64,000 nt of DNA from Metapseudomonas sp043392685 (GTDB lineage Bacteria; Pseudomonadota; Gammaproteobacteria; Pseudomonadales; Pseudomonadaceae): the NCBI GenBank assembly GCA_043392685.1, contig JBHZGM010000016.1; one strand, given 5' to 3'. The notes under the pieces are model-generated. The model made no database searches. It was not told where the DNA came from and worked only from the letters and a program-made list of their open reading frames with translations. The number at the start of each line of letters is the position of its first letter. Position 1 is the first letter of the stretch. Below are positions 45,867 through 54,278 of the stretch, in pieces. Made by a program: the position numbers and the translations under genes.

Positions 45867-46124
45867 TCATTGGCGATGGGCCTTCCACTCCCGATACGCC
45901 TCCTGCATGCATCGCGCGCAAGGCCGATACCCCGCTGCCCGCGCGGTCGCTTCATCGGGGAAGAACACCCGTTCCTGCACATAGCCGCCCCGCGCGATGG
46001 CGCGCAGGGCGGTGGGGCAGTCGAGGCGGCCGAAGATGCGCGACTTGCGGTGCCCGCCGAGGGTTCCGGGAGCGGGGCTGGCGTATGGCCGCCCGTCTGC
46101 GCCCAGCAAGGACCAGGTTTTCAC
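45867..46124 (-). CDS. Mini Ada-type metal-binding domain protein
   Basis: An 85-residue protein starting with GTG 46124 that overlaps the end of the Ada gene by four bases (GTGA). The segment RLDCPTALR...AGYRPCARCMQEAYREWK corresponds to the Ada zinc domain: Cys of the first pair and the CxxC second pair are present, but the second Cys of the first pair is not. It has no DNA-repair domain. Translation is coupled to ada. It may be a structural zinc protein or a partner for Ada. Confidence 0.75.
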   Translation of the reverse strand: MKTWSLLGADGRPYASPAPGTLGGHRKSRIFGRLDCPTALRAIARGGYVQERVFFPDEATARAAGYRPCARCMQEAYREWKAHRQ

Positions 46125-47185
46125 CCCTCGGCCTCGCGCTCCAGCAGGCGGCGCTTGCGTTCCACGCCCCAGCGGTAGCCGGAGAGGTTGCCGTCGCTGC
46201 GGACCACCCGGTGGCAGGGGATGGCCACCGCCAGGCTGTTGGCCGCGCAGGCCTGGGCCACGGCGCGTACGGCGCGGGGCGAGCCGATGCGCTCGGCGAT
46301 TTCCGCGTAGCTCGCGGTGCTGCCCGGCGGAATCTCCCGCAGGGCCTGCCAGACCCGTTCCTGGAAGGCCGTGCCGCGAACGTCCAGCGGCAGGTCCAGG
46401 CCCAGCCTGGGGGCTTCGATGAAACCGATGACACTGGCCACCAGTTGCTCGAAGTCGCTGTCGCCGCCGATCAGGTGCGCGCGGGGGAACTTGTCCTGCA
46501 GGTCGTGCAGCAGGGCATCCGGGTCGTCGCCCAGGAAGATGGCGCAAACGCCTACGCTGCTCTGTGCCACCAGGAAGTGGCCCAGGGAGCATTCGCCCAG
46601 GGCGAAGCGGATCTCGTTGTTGGTGCCGCCGGCGCGATAGTCGGCCGGTTTCATGCCCAGCACCTGGGTCGAGTCGGCGTAGAAGCGGCTGTTGGAGTTG
46701 AAGCCGGCGTCCAGGATCACCTCGGTCACCGAGGCGCCCGGGACGAGCTGCTCGCGCACCTTGCGGGCCCGACGGGCGCGGGTGTAGGCCTTGGGGGTCA
46801 ACCCGGTGACCGCCTTGAACACCCGGTGGAAGTGCGAGGCACTCATGCCGGCCGATTCGGCCAGGGCCTCCAGGCCCGGTGCTTGCTCGGCGCTTTCGAT
46901 CTGCCGGCAGGCGGCTGCAACCAGCGCCGCGTGCTGCTCGGCGACGTCGGTCATGCTGGCCACGGCGCGACGGCTGGGGCGATAGCCGGCGGCCTCGGCC
47001 TGTTCGGCGCTGTCGAAGAACTCCACATTCTCCGGACGCGGCAGGCGGGTCGGGCTGCTGGGGCGGCAGTAGATGCCGGTGGTCTTCACCGCGTAGACGA
47101 ACTGCCGGTCGGCGGCCGGGTCCCGCGCCTGCACGGCGGCCCAGCGCGGGTCCTGTTCGATGGCGGTCGTGGCTGCGGGCTTCAT
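46121..47185 (-). CDS. ada: Ada: AraC-type regulator / O6-methylguanine-DNA methyltransferase
   Basis: A 354-residue methylation-damage repair and response protein. N-terminal Ada domain (about residues 1-75), AraC helix-turn-helix (about 95-175) and C-terminal methyltransferase with active PCHRVV near residue 325. In the Ada domain only the first Cys survives (YCRPSSP); the other three zinc ligands read Ser (CRPSSP), Ser and Ala (YRPSRRAV). ATG 47185 has GGAGAG before it; ATG 47212 is an alternative. Base repair should work, while phosphotriester sensing is doubtful. Confidence 0.9.
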   Translation of the reverse strand: MKPAATTAIEQDPRWAAVQARDPAADRQFVYAVKTTGIYCRPSSPTRLPRPENVEFFDSAEQAEAAGYRPSRRAVASMTDVAEQHAALVAAACRQIESAEQAPGLEALAESAGMSASHFHRVFKAVTGLTPKAYTRARRARKVREQLVPGASVTEVILDAGFNSNSRFYADSTQVLGMKPADYRAGGTNNEIRFALGECSLGHFLVAQSSVGVCAIFLGDDPDALLHDLQDKFPRAHLIGGDSDFEQLVASVIGFIEAPRLGLDLPLDVRGTAFQERVWQALREIPPGSTASYAEIAERIGSPRAVRAVAQACAANSLAVAIPCHRVVRSDGNLSGYRWGVERKRRLLEREAEG

Positions 47186-47392
47186 GGCGCTCTCCGCTTT
47201 CTGTTCGTTCATGGCAGAGAGTATGCGGCCGACGGGGAGTGTGCATCCCGACTCTTGCGGTCGAATTCGAGGCCTTTCAGGGACGCGAATACACCTTGTA
47301 CGGGAGCCGTTCCAACACGACGAGGCTGGCGTTGTTGCAGGCATGCCGGGAGTAGAATTCACTTTTCTGCAACGTACCGCACAGAACAGCCC

Positions 47393-48025
47393 ATGCCCCT
47401 GCAGCCTGAAGACCTCGCCAACATCACCGCCACCACCCTCGACGACTACAACCGCAACGCCGAAGGTTTCCGTGAAGGCACCCGCGACCACGATGTGAGC
47501 CAGAACATCGAGGCGCTGCTGCGGCATATCCGGGGCGAGGCGCCTTTCACCATCCTCGATTTCGGCTGCGGCCCCGGTCGTGACCTGGCCACCTTCACCC
47601 GGCTGGGCCACAAGGCCATCGGCCTGGACGGCGCGGAAAGCTTCGTCGCCATGGCGCGCGCCGACTCCGGCTGCGAAGTCTGGCGGCAGGATTTCCTGAA
47701 CCTCGACCTGCCGGCGGCACACTTCGACGGCATCTTCGCCAACGCCAGCCTGTTCCACGTCCCACGCCAGGAACTGCCCCGCGTCTTGGGCCAACTCCGC
47801 GACACCCTGAAGCCCGGCGGCGTGCTCTTCAGTTCCAACCCCCGTGGCGAGAACGCCGAAGGCTGGAGCGGCAGCCGCTACGGCTCCTGGCACGACTACG
47901 AAAGCTGGAAGGCACTGCTGGAAGAGGCGGGCTTCGACGCCCTGGAACACTACTACCGCCCAACCGGCCTGCCGCGAGAGCAGCAGCCCTGGCTGGCGAG
48001 CGTATGGCGCAAGCGCGTTCGCTAG
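47393..48025 (+). CDS. Class I SAM-dependent methyltransferase
   Basis: A 210-residue protein with motif I ILDFGCGPGRDLATF (about residues 54-68), the acidic AIGLDGAESFV, FDGIFANASLFHV and the post-motif LKPGGVLFSSNPRG. It is a generic Methyltransf_11-type enzyme with unknown substrate. It diverges from ada, but no methylation-damage link can be shown. The ribosome site is poor. Confidence 0.83.
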   Translation: MPLQPEDLANITATTLDDYNRNAEGFREGTRDHDVSQNIEALLRHIRGEAPFTILDFGCGPGRDLATFTRLGHKAIGLDGAESFVAMARADSGCEVWRQDFLNLDLPAAHFDGIFANASLFHVPRQELPRVLGQLRDTLKPGGVLFSSNPRGENAEGWSGSRYGSWHDYESWKALLEEAGFDALEHYYRPTGLPREQQPWLASVWRKRVR

Positions 48026-48029
48026 GGGG

Positions 48030-48072
48030 CAACCGTTCGTTGGGCTTCGTTCCTCTGCCCAACCTACGGTTC
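48030..48072. repeat. Short dispersed repeat, TGCGTTGGG family
   Basis: CGTTCGTTGGGCTTCGTTCCTCTGCCCAACCTACGG, a compact member of the family seen at 7.4 and 45.8 kb, directly after the methyltransferase stop. Confidence 0.6.
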
Positions 48073-48203
48073 TGAAGGCGATCCGGCATGGGGCGCCATG
48101 CGCACCTGCGGTTTGATCGGGCGCAGAAGGCGAACCCGGAGTCGGTGCGCGCGGCGCCCCCTACGATTTGCCAAACCTCTCCTGTGAGGCCCGGACGGGC
48201 ACT

Positions 48204-48446
48204 TCAGCCTTTGCGCGGCATTACCTTGGGCAGGTCTTTCCCCGCCTCGGGCACCTTGGGGTGGAGGATGGCCTGGCGGACTTTCTCGTAGTCGTCGTAG
48301 GGCAGGCCGGCGCGGCTGAGCATTTCCAGGGCGAATTGCTTCACCTCGGCGTCGGTGTAGGGGCGTTGCTCGGGTTCGGGTTGGCTGGCACAGCCGGTGA
48401 GGATCAGCGCCATTACCGATAGCGCAAGGATGCGGACGTGCTGCAT
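48204..48446 (-). CDS. Small lipoprotein
   Basis: An 80-residue protein with a signal peptide ending in the lipobox LTGC (Cys19), so the mature, lipid-anchored chain is about 62 residues. The remainder is charged (YTDAEVKQFALEMLSRAGLPYDDYEKVRQAIL) and ends KVMPRKG. I do not recognise a named family. It lies alone between the methyltransferase and a LysR gene. Confidence 0.75.
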   Translation of the reverse strand: MQHVRILALSVMALILTGCASQPEPEQRPYTDAEVKQFALEMLSRAGLPYDDYEKVRQAILHPKVPEAGKDLPKVMPRKG

Positions 48447-48510
48447 GGGGGGTACCGGTGTGCATGGGTGAGTGCGCGCAGGTTACCAATGGACCGGGAG
48501 GGCGAAAAAT

Positions 48511-48568
48511 CATCCCCGCAGATAATGACTATTGCCTGAACTGCAAGGATGTTGTGGTTGCGGGGATG
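48511..48568. other. Ten-base inverted repeat in an intergenic space
   Basis: CATCCCCGCA (48511-48520) and TGCGGGGATG (48559-48568) are perfect complements 38 bases apart, enclosing an AT-richer stretch. It may be part of a small RNA or a leader structure; no T-run follows on either strand. Confidence 0.35.
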
Positions 48569-48657
48569 GCGAGCCGGCTAGCCTTTGCCTCGGGGCATCG
48601 ACACGGCACCTGGGCCAGGCCTGCAAGGTGACCGGCCGGTGCCAGCGGCGTTAGCGT

Positions 48658-49590
48658 TCAGGCGCGCCAGTTGGCGTTGAATTTTTCCGCCAGCTTCTGC
48701 TCGCGGAAGCGTTCGACGATGAAGTCGATGAACACGCGGGTCTTGGCCGGCAGCAGCTTCTGCGCACTGAAGTAGAGGGACAGGCTGCCGGTTTCCACGT
48801 ACCAGTCCGGCAGTACCCGCTCCAGCGTTCCGCGCTGCAGGTGGGGCAGGGCGTGCACCGTGCTGACCAGGGTCACGCCCAGCCCCTGCATCGCCGCATG
48901 GCAGGCCGCTTCCGGGTCGCTCATGGTCATGCGCAGCTTCAGTTCGAAGCTGGCCTGGCGGTCGTCGCGGGTGCGCAGCGGCCAGTTGCGCACACGGCCG
49001 GTCTGCGGGGAGCGGATGAGGATGCCGTCGTGCCAGGCCAGGTCGTCGGGTGATTCGATGGCCGGATGCCGGGCGAGGTAGTCCTTCGAGGCCAGCAGCA
49101 CCCGGTGGCCCGGCGCCAGTTGGCGGGCGATCACCCCGGGCGGCAGCTCGAAACCGCCGCCGATGGCCGCATCGAAACCTTCGCCGATCAGGTCCACCGG
49201 GCGGTTGTCGAAGTGCCAGTCGGGGACGATCGCCGGATAACGGGCGAGGAAGTCGGAGAGGTGCGGCAGGATGTAATCGCGACCGAAGGCCACACCCATG
49301 CTCACCTTGAGGGTGCCCGCCGGCTGGCCACGGCTGGTGGCCAGATTGGCCACGGCGCCCTGGATGGTTGCCAGGCCGCCACTCACCTCCGCCAGGAAAC
49401 GCTCACCGGCTTCGGTCAGGGTCAGGCGGCGGGTGCTGCGCAGGAACAGGCGCACGCCCAGGCCGGACTCCAGCCTGGCCACGTTCTTGCCCACTGCCGC
49501 AGGCGTCAGGCCCATGCGCCGCGCGGCTTCGGCGAAGCTGCCGGCCTCCGCGGCGCGCACGAAGGACTCGATGCTACTGAGGGTTTCCAT
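48658..49590 (-). CDS. LysR-family regulator divergent from an SDR
   Basis: A 310-residue LysR protein of the CrgA/DmlR-like group. Helix-turn-helix ESFVRAAEAGSFAEAARRMGLTPAAVGKNVARLE (residues 8-41), effector domain from about 90. It diverges from the SDR at 49709 over 118 bases and probably controls that gene, possibly as a repressor relieved by its substrate. Confidence 0.88.
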   Translation of the reverse strand: METLSSIESFVRAAEAGSFAEAARRMGLTPAAVGKNVARLESGLGVRLFLRSTRRLTLTEAGERFLAEVSGGLATIQGAVANLATSRGQPAGTLKVSMGVAFGRDYILPHLSDFLARYPAIVPDWHFDNRPVDLIGEGFDAAIGGGFELPPGVIARQLAPGHRVLLASKDYLARHPAIESPDDLAWHDGILIRSPQTGRVRNWPLRTRDDRQASFELKLRMTMSDPEAACHAAMQGLGVTLVSTVHALPHLQRGTLERVLPDWYVETGSLSLYFSAQKLLPAKTRVFIDFIVERFREQKLAEKFNANWRA

Positions 49591-49708
49591 GGGCTCTCCA
49601 TGAACCTTTGGTATCGACTGAATATAGCGATTGCCAGCTTATCGGTCGTGAATGCGAGGTGAATACTGGAGCCGTCTTTCACCCATTCCCCGTATCAGGA
49701 GATTTCGA

Positions 49709-50458
49709 ATGAGCACCCGCAAAAACCTCGAAGGCAAAGTCGCATTCATCCAGGGCGGTTCCCGTGGCATCGGTGCCGCCGTAGCGCTGCGCCTGGCTCG
49801 TGACGGCGCCGCCGTTGCCCTGACCTACGTCGCATCCGCCGCCGGCGCGCTCGACGTGGTGCAGACCATTGAAGCCGCGGGCGGTCGCGCCATTGCCATC
49901 CAGGCCGACAGCCGCGACGAGCAGGCCATCCGTGCAGCCATTCGCCACACCGTGGATACCTTCGGCCGTCTCGACATCCTGGTGAACAACGCCGGGGTAC
50001 TGGCCGTGGCTCCCATCGAAGAATTCCGCATCGAAGACCTCGATCGCACGCTGGACGTGAACGTGCGCAGCGTGGTGATCGCCAGCCAGGAAGCCGCCCG
50101 CGTGATGGGTGAGGGTGGCCGCATCATCACCATCGGCAGCACCAATGCCGAACGCATGCCCTTCGCCGGTGGTTCGGTCTATGCCCTGAGCAAGGCGGCG
50201 GTGGCCGGGTTCACCAAGGGCCTGGCCCGCGACCTCGGCCCGCGCGGCATTACGGTCAACAACGTGCAGCCCGGCCCGGTGGATACCGACATGAACCCGG
50301 ACCAGGGCGATTTCGCCGAATCCCTCAAGCAGCTCATGGCCCTGCCGCGCTATGGCAAGGCGGAGGAAATCGCCAGCTTCGTGGCCTACCTGGCCGGCCC
50401 GGAGTCGGGCTACATCACCGGGGCGAACCTGATGATCGATGGCGGATTCTCGGCCTGA
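49709..50458 (+). CDS. Short-chain dehydrogenase (3-oxoacyl-ACP-reductase-like)
   Basis: A 249-residue SDR with GGSRGIGAAVALRLARDG, NNAGVLAV, Ser in IGSTNAER and YALSKAAVAG for Tyr/Lys, ending GYITGANLMIDGGFSA. Note GG in place of the usual TG before SRGIG. AGGAG lies eight bases before ATG 49709. The likely substrate is a small ketone or alcohol; the divergent LysR gene is the probable regulator. Confidence 0.87.
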   Translation: MSTRKNLEGKVAFIQGGSRGIGAAVALRLARDGAAVALTYVASAAGALDVVQTIEAAGGRAIAIQADSRDEQAIRAAIRHTVDTFGRLDILVNNAGVLAVAPIEEFRIEDLDRTLDVNVRSVVIASQEAARVMGEGGRIITIGSTNAERMPFAGGSVYALSKAAVAGFTKGLARDLGPRGITVNNVQPGPVDTDMNPDQGDFAESLKQLMALPRYGKAEEIASFVAYLAGPESGYITGANLMIDGGFSA

Positions 50459-50477
50459 CGGCGGGCAGATGGTCGTT

Positions 50478-50519
50478 CGTAGGATGGCGTAGAGCGAAGC
50501 GAAACCCATCCTACGAAAG
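50478..50519. repeat. Short palindromic repeat
   Basis: CGTAGGATGG...AACCCATCCTACG forms a hairpin around GCGTAGAGCGAAGCG, which also occurs at 45752. It may serve as a bidirectional terminator between the SDR and the convergent aldo-keto reductase. Confidence 0.55.
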
Positions 50520-50553
50520 CGCGGAGTCCGGCTGGCAAAGGGCGATTCTGACC

Positions 50554-51477
50554 CTACAAAAGGCGGATCAACCTGTCCCGCAGCGCCTGATCCGCATCCT
50601 TCCCCCGCCCGGCCTGGAGGTTGTCCAGCATGTGGCGGGGGTTTCCCGTTCCGGGGATCACGCAGGTCACCGCCGGGTGGCTGAGGCAGAACTTCAGCAG
50701 GAGTTGCGGCCAGCTCGTGCAGCCGTACTCGCCGGCCCATGCCGGTAGCGGTTGTGGCAACAGATTTCGCAGCAGGCCGCCACCGCCGAAGGGACGGTTG
50801 ATCAGCACCGCCACGCCGCGTTCCCGGGCCAGGGGCAGGATGCGTTCCTCGGCATCGCGGTCATCGAGGGAGTAGTCGATCTGCAGGAAGTCCAGCGTCT
50901 CGGCGCGCAGTACCCGCTCCAGTTCGTCATAACCGCTGGAGGTGTAGTGAGTGACGCCCAGGTAGCGGATGCGGCCTTCCTCCTTCCATTGCCGCAGGGT
51001 CGCGAGGTGTTCCTGCCAGTCCACCAGGTTGTGCACCTGCATCAGGTCGATGCGCTGGCGCTGCAGCAGGCCCATGGAGTGCTGCATCTGCTCGACGCCG
51101 CGCTGGCGGCCCTGGGTCCACACCTTGGTGGCGACGAAGGCCTGGTCCTGGGCGTCGAGCTCGTTCAGCAGGCCGCCCACCACTGCTTCCGCCTGGCCGT
51201 ACATGGGTGAGCTGTCGATCACCGAACCACCGGCGGCGAAGAGTTCCTCCAGCACCTTGCGACAGCCCGCCCAGGCCTCGCTGTCGCTGCGGGAGATGTC
51301 GAAGCCCCGGTAGGTGCCGACGCCGATCACCGGCAGCTGTTCACCGCTGGAGGGAATGGCGCGGCGGCGCACGGGCTGCTGGCCCATGTCGGCGGCGAGG
51401 CTGAAGGGGCTCATGGCCAGGAGCGCCGTGCCGGCACTCAAACGGAGGAATTCGGCGCGGGTGATGCCGCTTCTCAT
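50554..51477 (-). CDS. Exported aldo/keto reductase
   Basis: A 307-residue protein. The start TRAEFLRLSAGTALLAMSPFSLAA looks like a Tat signal peptide in which the second arginine of the RR pair is Ala, so export route is uncertain. The body is an aldo-keto-reductase barrel (VIDSSPMYGQAE with Asp/Tyr, VATKVW with Lys, HNLVDW with His). It overlaps the MFS gene by four bases (ATGA). Substrate unknown. Confidence 0.85.
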   Translation of the reverse strand: MRSGITRAEFLRLSAGTALLAMSPFSLAADMGQQPVRRRAIPSSGEQLPVIGVGTYRGFDISRSDSEAWAGCRKVLEELFAAGGSVIDSSPMYGQAEAVVGGLLNELDAQDQAFVATKVWTQGRQRGVEQMQHSMGLLQRQRIDLMQVHNLVDWQEHLATLRQWKEEGRIRYLGVTHYTSSGYDELERVLRAETLDFLQIDYSLDDRDAEERILPLARERGVAVLINRPFGGGGLLRNLLPQPLPAWAGEYGCTSWPQLLLKFCLSHPAVTCVIPGTGNPRHMLDNLQAGRGKDADQALRDRLIRLL

Positions 51478-52766
51478 GGCTCGGTCTCCTGTGAGGGTGA
51501 CGAGGGTCCAGTGTGCTCGTGTCGGCGGCCGAGGCGCCAGCCCAGTGCGGACCAGGCCAGGGCGACGCCCGCGCCCACCAGCGCCACGGCGGCGGAAGCC
51601 AGGCCCAGGCCGGTGAGCAGCGCATTGAGCCAGGCGCTCAGGGCGTCGCCGCCGCGGTAGACCACGGTATCGATGAAGTTCTTCGCCCGGTACTTCTCCT
51701 GGGCGCTGAGGGGGACGAAGAGCATTTCCCGGCCCGGCCGCACGAAGGCGTATTCGCCTACCCGGCGCAGCACCATCACCGCGGCCAGCACGGCGAATTG
51801 CGGCAGCAGCGCCAGGCCGAGAAAGCCCAGGGCCACCAGCAGCGGCACCACCGCCAGCAATGCGCCGACGCCGAAGCGCTGCGCCACGCGACCTGCGATG
51901 AACAATTGGCAGGCGAGAGAGAGCGCCTGCACGGTGAAGTCGATCAGGGCGAAGACGCGCACTTGCTGGCGGCCATCCGGAAACAGCATTGCCACCAGCC
52001 GCGCCTGTTCGAAGTAGAGGAAGGTGCTGGTGCAGGACAACAGCAGGACGAAGGCGCAGATGCCCAGCAGGTAGCGTGAGTTCAGCACCTGGCTGATGCC
52101 GGCGAAGGGGTTGCCGGGCACCGGGCGTTCCGGCGGTTCGCTTTCCGCCCCGGGCCGCCCGGCGCCGCCGCTGCTCCGCCAATCCATCAGCACCCGACGC
52201 AGGGCCAGGGTGGGCAGCAGGAGCAGGGCGGCCAGCACCAGCAGTCCGGCGGTGCCCAGAGCGCTCACCAGCAGGCCGCCCGCGAGAGGGCCGAGCAGCC
52301 CGCCGAGGCTGGCGCCGGCGGCGATGGAAGGGAACAGTCGCTTGGCCTGGCGGCGGTCGAACACGTCGGCCAGCAGGCTCCAGGCCAGGGACACCACGAA
52401 CAGGTTGTAGACCGACAGCCAGACGTAGAAGGCCCGCGCCGCCCACAATGGGTCCGGGGTACGCCAGAGCAGCCAGGCGAAGCCCAGCAGGTTGCTGGCG
52501 AAGAACAGGTAGACGCAGTCGAGGAAGACCCGCCGGGGCACCCGCGCGTTCAGCCAGCCGTAGGCCGGCACCGCCAGCAGCATGGCGAGGAAGGTCGCGC
52601 TGAACAGCCATTGCAGGTTCTCCACGCCCCCGGCGATGCCCATGGACTCGCGCACCGGGCGCAGCATGAAGTAGCCGCCGAACAGGCACAGCAGCAGGGC
52701 GAAGGCAGCCAGGGCCGGAGCCAGTTCACCGGGCCTGGCATGGATGGCGCGGTGCAGGAAGGACAT
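51474..52766 (-). CDS. MFS-type transporter
   Basis: A 430-residue inner-membrane protein with 12 predicted helices. The N-terminal half (YFMLRPVRESMGIAGG, FDRRQAKRLFPSIAAGASLGGLLGPL) resembles the NTP/NDP-antiporter-like branch of the MFS seen in free-living bacteria. Cargo is unknown. It is translationally coupled to the downstream aldo-keto reductase, suggesting uptake or export of that enzyme's substrate or product. Confidence 0.82.
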   Translation of the reverse strand: MSFLHRAIHARPGELAPALAAFALLLCLFGGYFMLRPVRESMGIAGGVENLQWLFSATFLAMLLAVPAYGWLNARVPRRVFLDCVYLFFASNLLGFAWLLWRTPDPLWAARAFYVWLSVYNLFVVSLAWSLLADVFDRRQAKRLFPSIAAGASLGGLLGPLAGGLLVSALGTAGLLVLAALLLLPTLALRRVLMDWRSSGGAGRPGAESEPPERPVPGNPFAGISQVLNSRYLLGICAFVLLLSCTSTFLYFEQARLVAMLFPDGRQQVRVFALIDFTVQALSLACQLFIAGRVAQRFGVGALLAVVPLLVALGFLGLALLPQFAVLAAVMVLRRVGEYAFVRPGREMLFVPLSAQEKYRAKNFIDTVVYRGGDALSAWLNALLTGLGLASAAVALVGAGVALAWSALGWRLGRRHEHTGPSSPSQETEP

Positions 52767-52828
52767 GGTGGCGGTTCGTGTGGGGTGGTCTGGTGGTTTT
52801 AGACCACAGGGCGGCGGGCGTCGCTTTT

Positions 52829-52927
52829 CCTGTGGGGCGATTTCAATCGCTAATCAGACCGCAGGTCTGCCATTCGGGACCTGGTTGGGCAGCTGCGCTG
52901 CCCTTAGCGAATGAATTCGCCCCCACA
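52829..52927. repeat. Dispersed palindromic repeat, GAATTCATTCGC family
   Basis: Ends CCTGTGGGGCGATTTCAATCGC and GCGAATGAATTCGCCCCCACAAGG with inner CAGACCGCAGGTCTG and GGGCAGCTGCGCTGCCC palindromes. The whole element can fold back on itself. Confidence 0.7.
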
Positions 52928-52955
52928 AGGTTCAGCCTGCCCCCAAGGGGCTCGG

Positions 52956-54278
52956 TCAAAGCCCGTACTTCTTCACCTTGTCGAACAGGGTGGTCTTGGC
53001 CATGCCCAGGGCGATGCTGGCTTGGCTGAGGTTGCCGCCGTGGCGTTCCAGGGCGGCGCTGAGGAGGGATTTTTCGAAGGCTTCCACGGCCTCGGCGAAG
53101 CGCGGTTCGTTGCCGTCCGGGGTCTGGCCGCTCTTCTTGAACACCGGCAGGCCGAGGGCGAAGCGTTCGGCGACGTTGCGCAGTTCGCGCACGTTGCCGG
53201 GCCAGTCGTGGGCCATCAGCGCGGAGACGGTGGCGTTGTCCAGCTCCGGCGCGGCGCGGTCGAAGCGCAAGGAGGCCAGCTGCAGGAAGTGCTCGAACAG
53301 CAGCAGGATGTCTTCGCGGCGTTCGCGCAGCGGGGGCAGTTCGAGGGTGACCACGTTGAGGCGGTAGTAGAGGTCGCTACGAAAACGCCCGGCGCGGCCG
53401 GCTTCGTTGAGGTCGAACTTGGTGGCGGCGATCACCCGGCAGTCCACCGGAATCGGCTGGTTGGAGCCCAGGCGCTCCAGAGTCTGCTCCTGCAGCACGC
53501 GGAGGAACTTGATCTGCAGGCTGATCGGCATGCTCTCGATTTCGTCGAGGAACAGGGTGCCCTGGTGGGCGTGCTCGATCTTGCCAATGCGTCGCTTGCC
53601 GGCGCCGGTGAAGGCGTGGGCCTCGTGGCCGAAGATTTCGCTGTCGAACAGGTTCTCCGGCAGACCGCCGCAGTTGAGGGCGACGAACTCGTGGTCATGG
53701 CGCCGGCTGGAGTCGTGCAGGCAGCGGGCGACCAGTTCCTTGCCGGTGCCGGTCTCGCCTTCGATCAGCACGTTGGCCGAGGTGTCGGCGACATTGGCGA
53801 TCAGTTCGCGCAGGGTCTGGATGGCCGGCGAACGGCCGATGATGCGCTGCTCCAGGGATTGGCGGCCGGCCAGCTGGCGGCGCAGGCTGCTGACTTCGCG
53901 GTCCAGGCGGCGCTTCTCCAGGGCGCGGCGGGTGACGTCCACCAGGCGCTCGGGGGAGAAGGGCTTTTCCATGAAGTCGTAGGCGCCGTTGCGCATGGCG
54001 CCCACCGCCATGCTGATATCGCCGTGGCCGGTGATCAGCACCACCGGCAGCTGGCGGTCGCGGGCCTTGAGGCGTTCCAGCAGGGTCAGGCCGTCCATGC
54101 CTGGCAGGCGGATGTCGCTGATGACGATGCCGGCGAAGTCCTCGCCCACCTTGTCCAGGGCTTCCTCGGCACTGCCGACGCCAATGCTGGGAATGTCTTC
54201 CAGGGCCAGGGCCTGCTGGCAGCCGAGCAGGACGTGGGGGTCGTCTTCGACGATGAGGACGTTGAGCGGCTCGGTCAT
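52956..54278 (-). CDS. aauR: NtrC-family response regulator of acidic amino-acid use
   Basis: A 440-residue sigma-54 activator that, with AauS, turns on uptake and use of glutamate, aspartate, glutamine and asparagine. Receiver domain (residues 1-120; phospho-Asp in ISDIRLPGMDG), AAA+ domain (about 145-370; Walker A GETGTGKE, Walker B GTLFLDEIES) and Fis-type helix-turn-helix at the C-terminus. The sigma-54 contact loop reads HAFTGA instead of GAFTGA. It overlaps aauS by four bases. Candidate binding sites lie upstream of aatJ. Confidence 0.9.
   Translation of the reverse strand: MTEPLNVLIVEDDPHVLLGCQQALALEDIPSIGVGSAEEALDKVGEDFAGIVISDIRLPGMDGLTLLERLKARDRQLPVVLITGHGDISMAVGAMRNGAYDFMEKPFSPERLVDVTRRALEKRRLDREVSSLRRQLAGRQSLEQRIIGRSPAIQTLRELIANVADTSANVLIEGETGTGKELVARCLHDSSRRHDHEFVALNCGGLPENLFDSEIFGHEAHAFTGAGKRRIGKIEHAHQGTLFLDEIESMPISLQIKFLRVLQEQTLERLGSNQPIPVDCRVIAATKFDLNEAGRAGRFRSDLYYRLNVVTLELPPLRERREDILLLFEHFLQLASLRFDRAAPELDNATVSALMAHDWPGNVRELRNVAERFALGLPVFKKSGQTPDGNEPRFAEAVEAFEKSLLSAALERHGGNLSQASIALGMAKTTLFDKVKKYGL

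Noticed and set aside
45722..48025. 767-codon open frame on the + strand covering ada
   Set aside because: Only its last 210 codons, from ATG 47393, are a real gene (methyltransferase); the rest is antisense to ada.
52929..52949. Terminator for aauR
   Set aside because: The GCCCC/GGGGC stem is short with almost no loop and is not followed by a T-run on the - strand.
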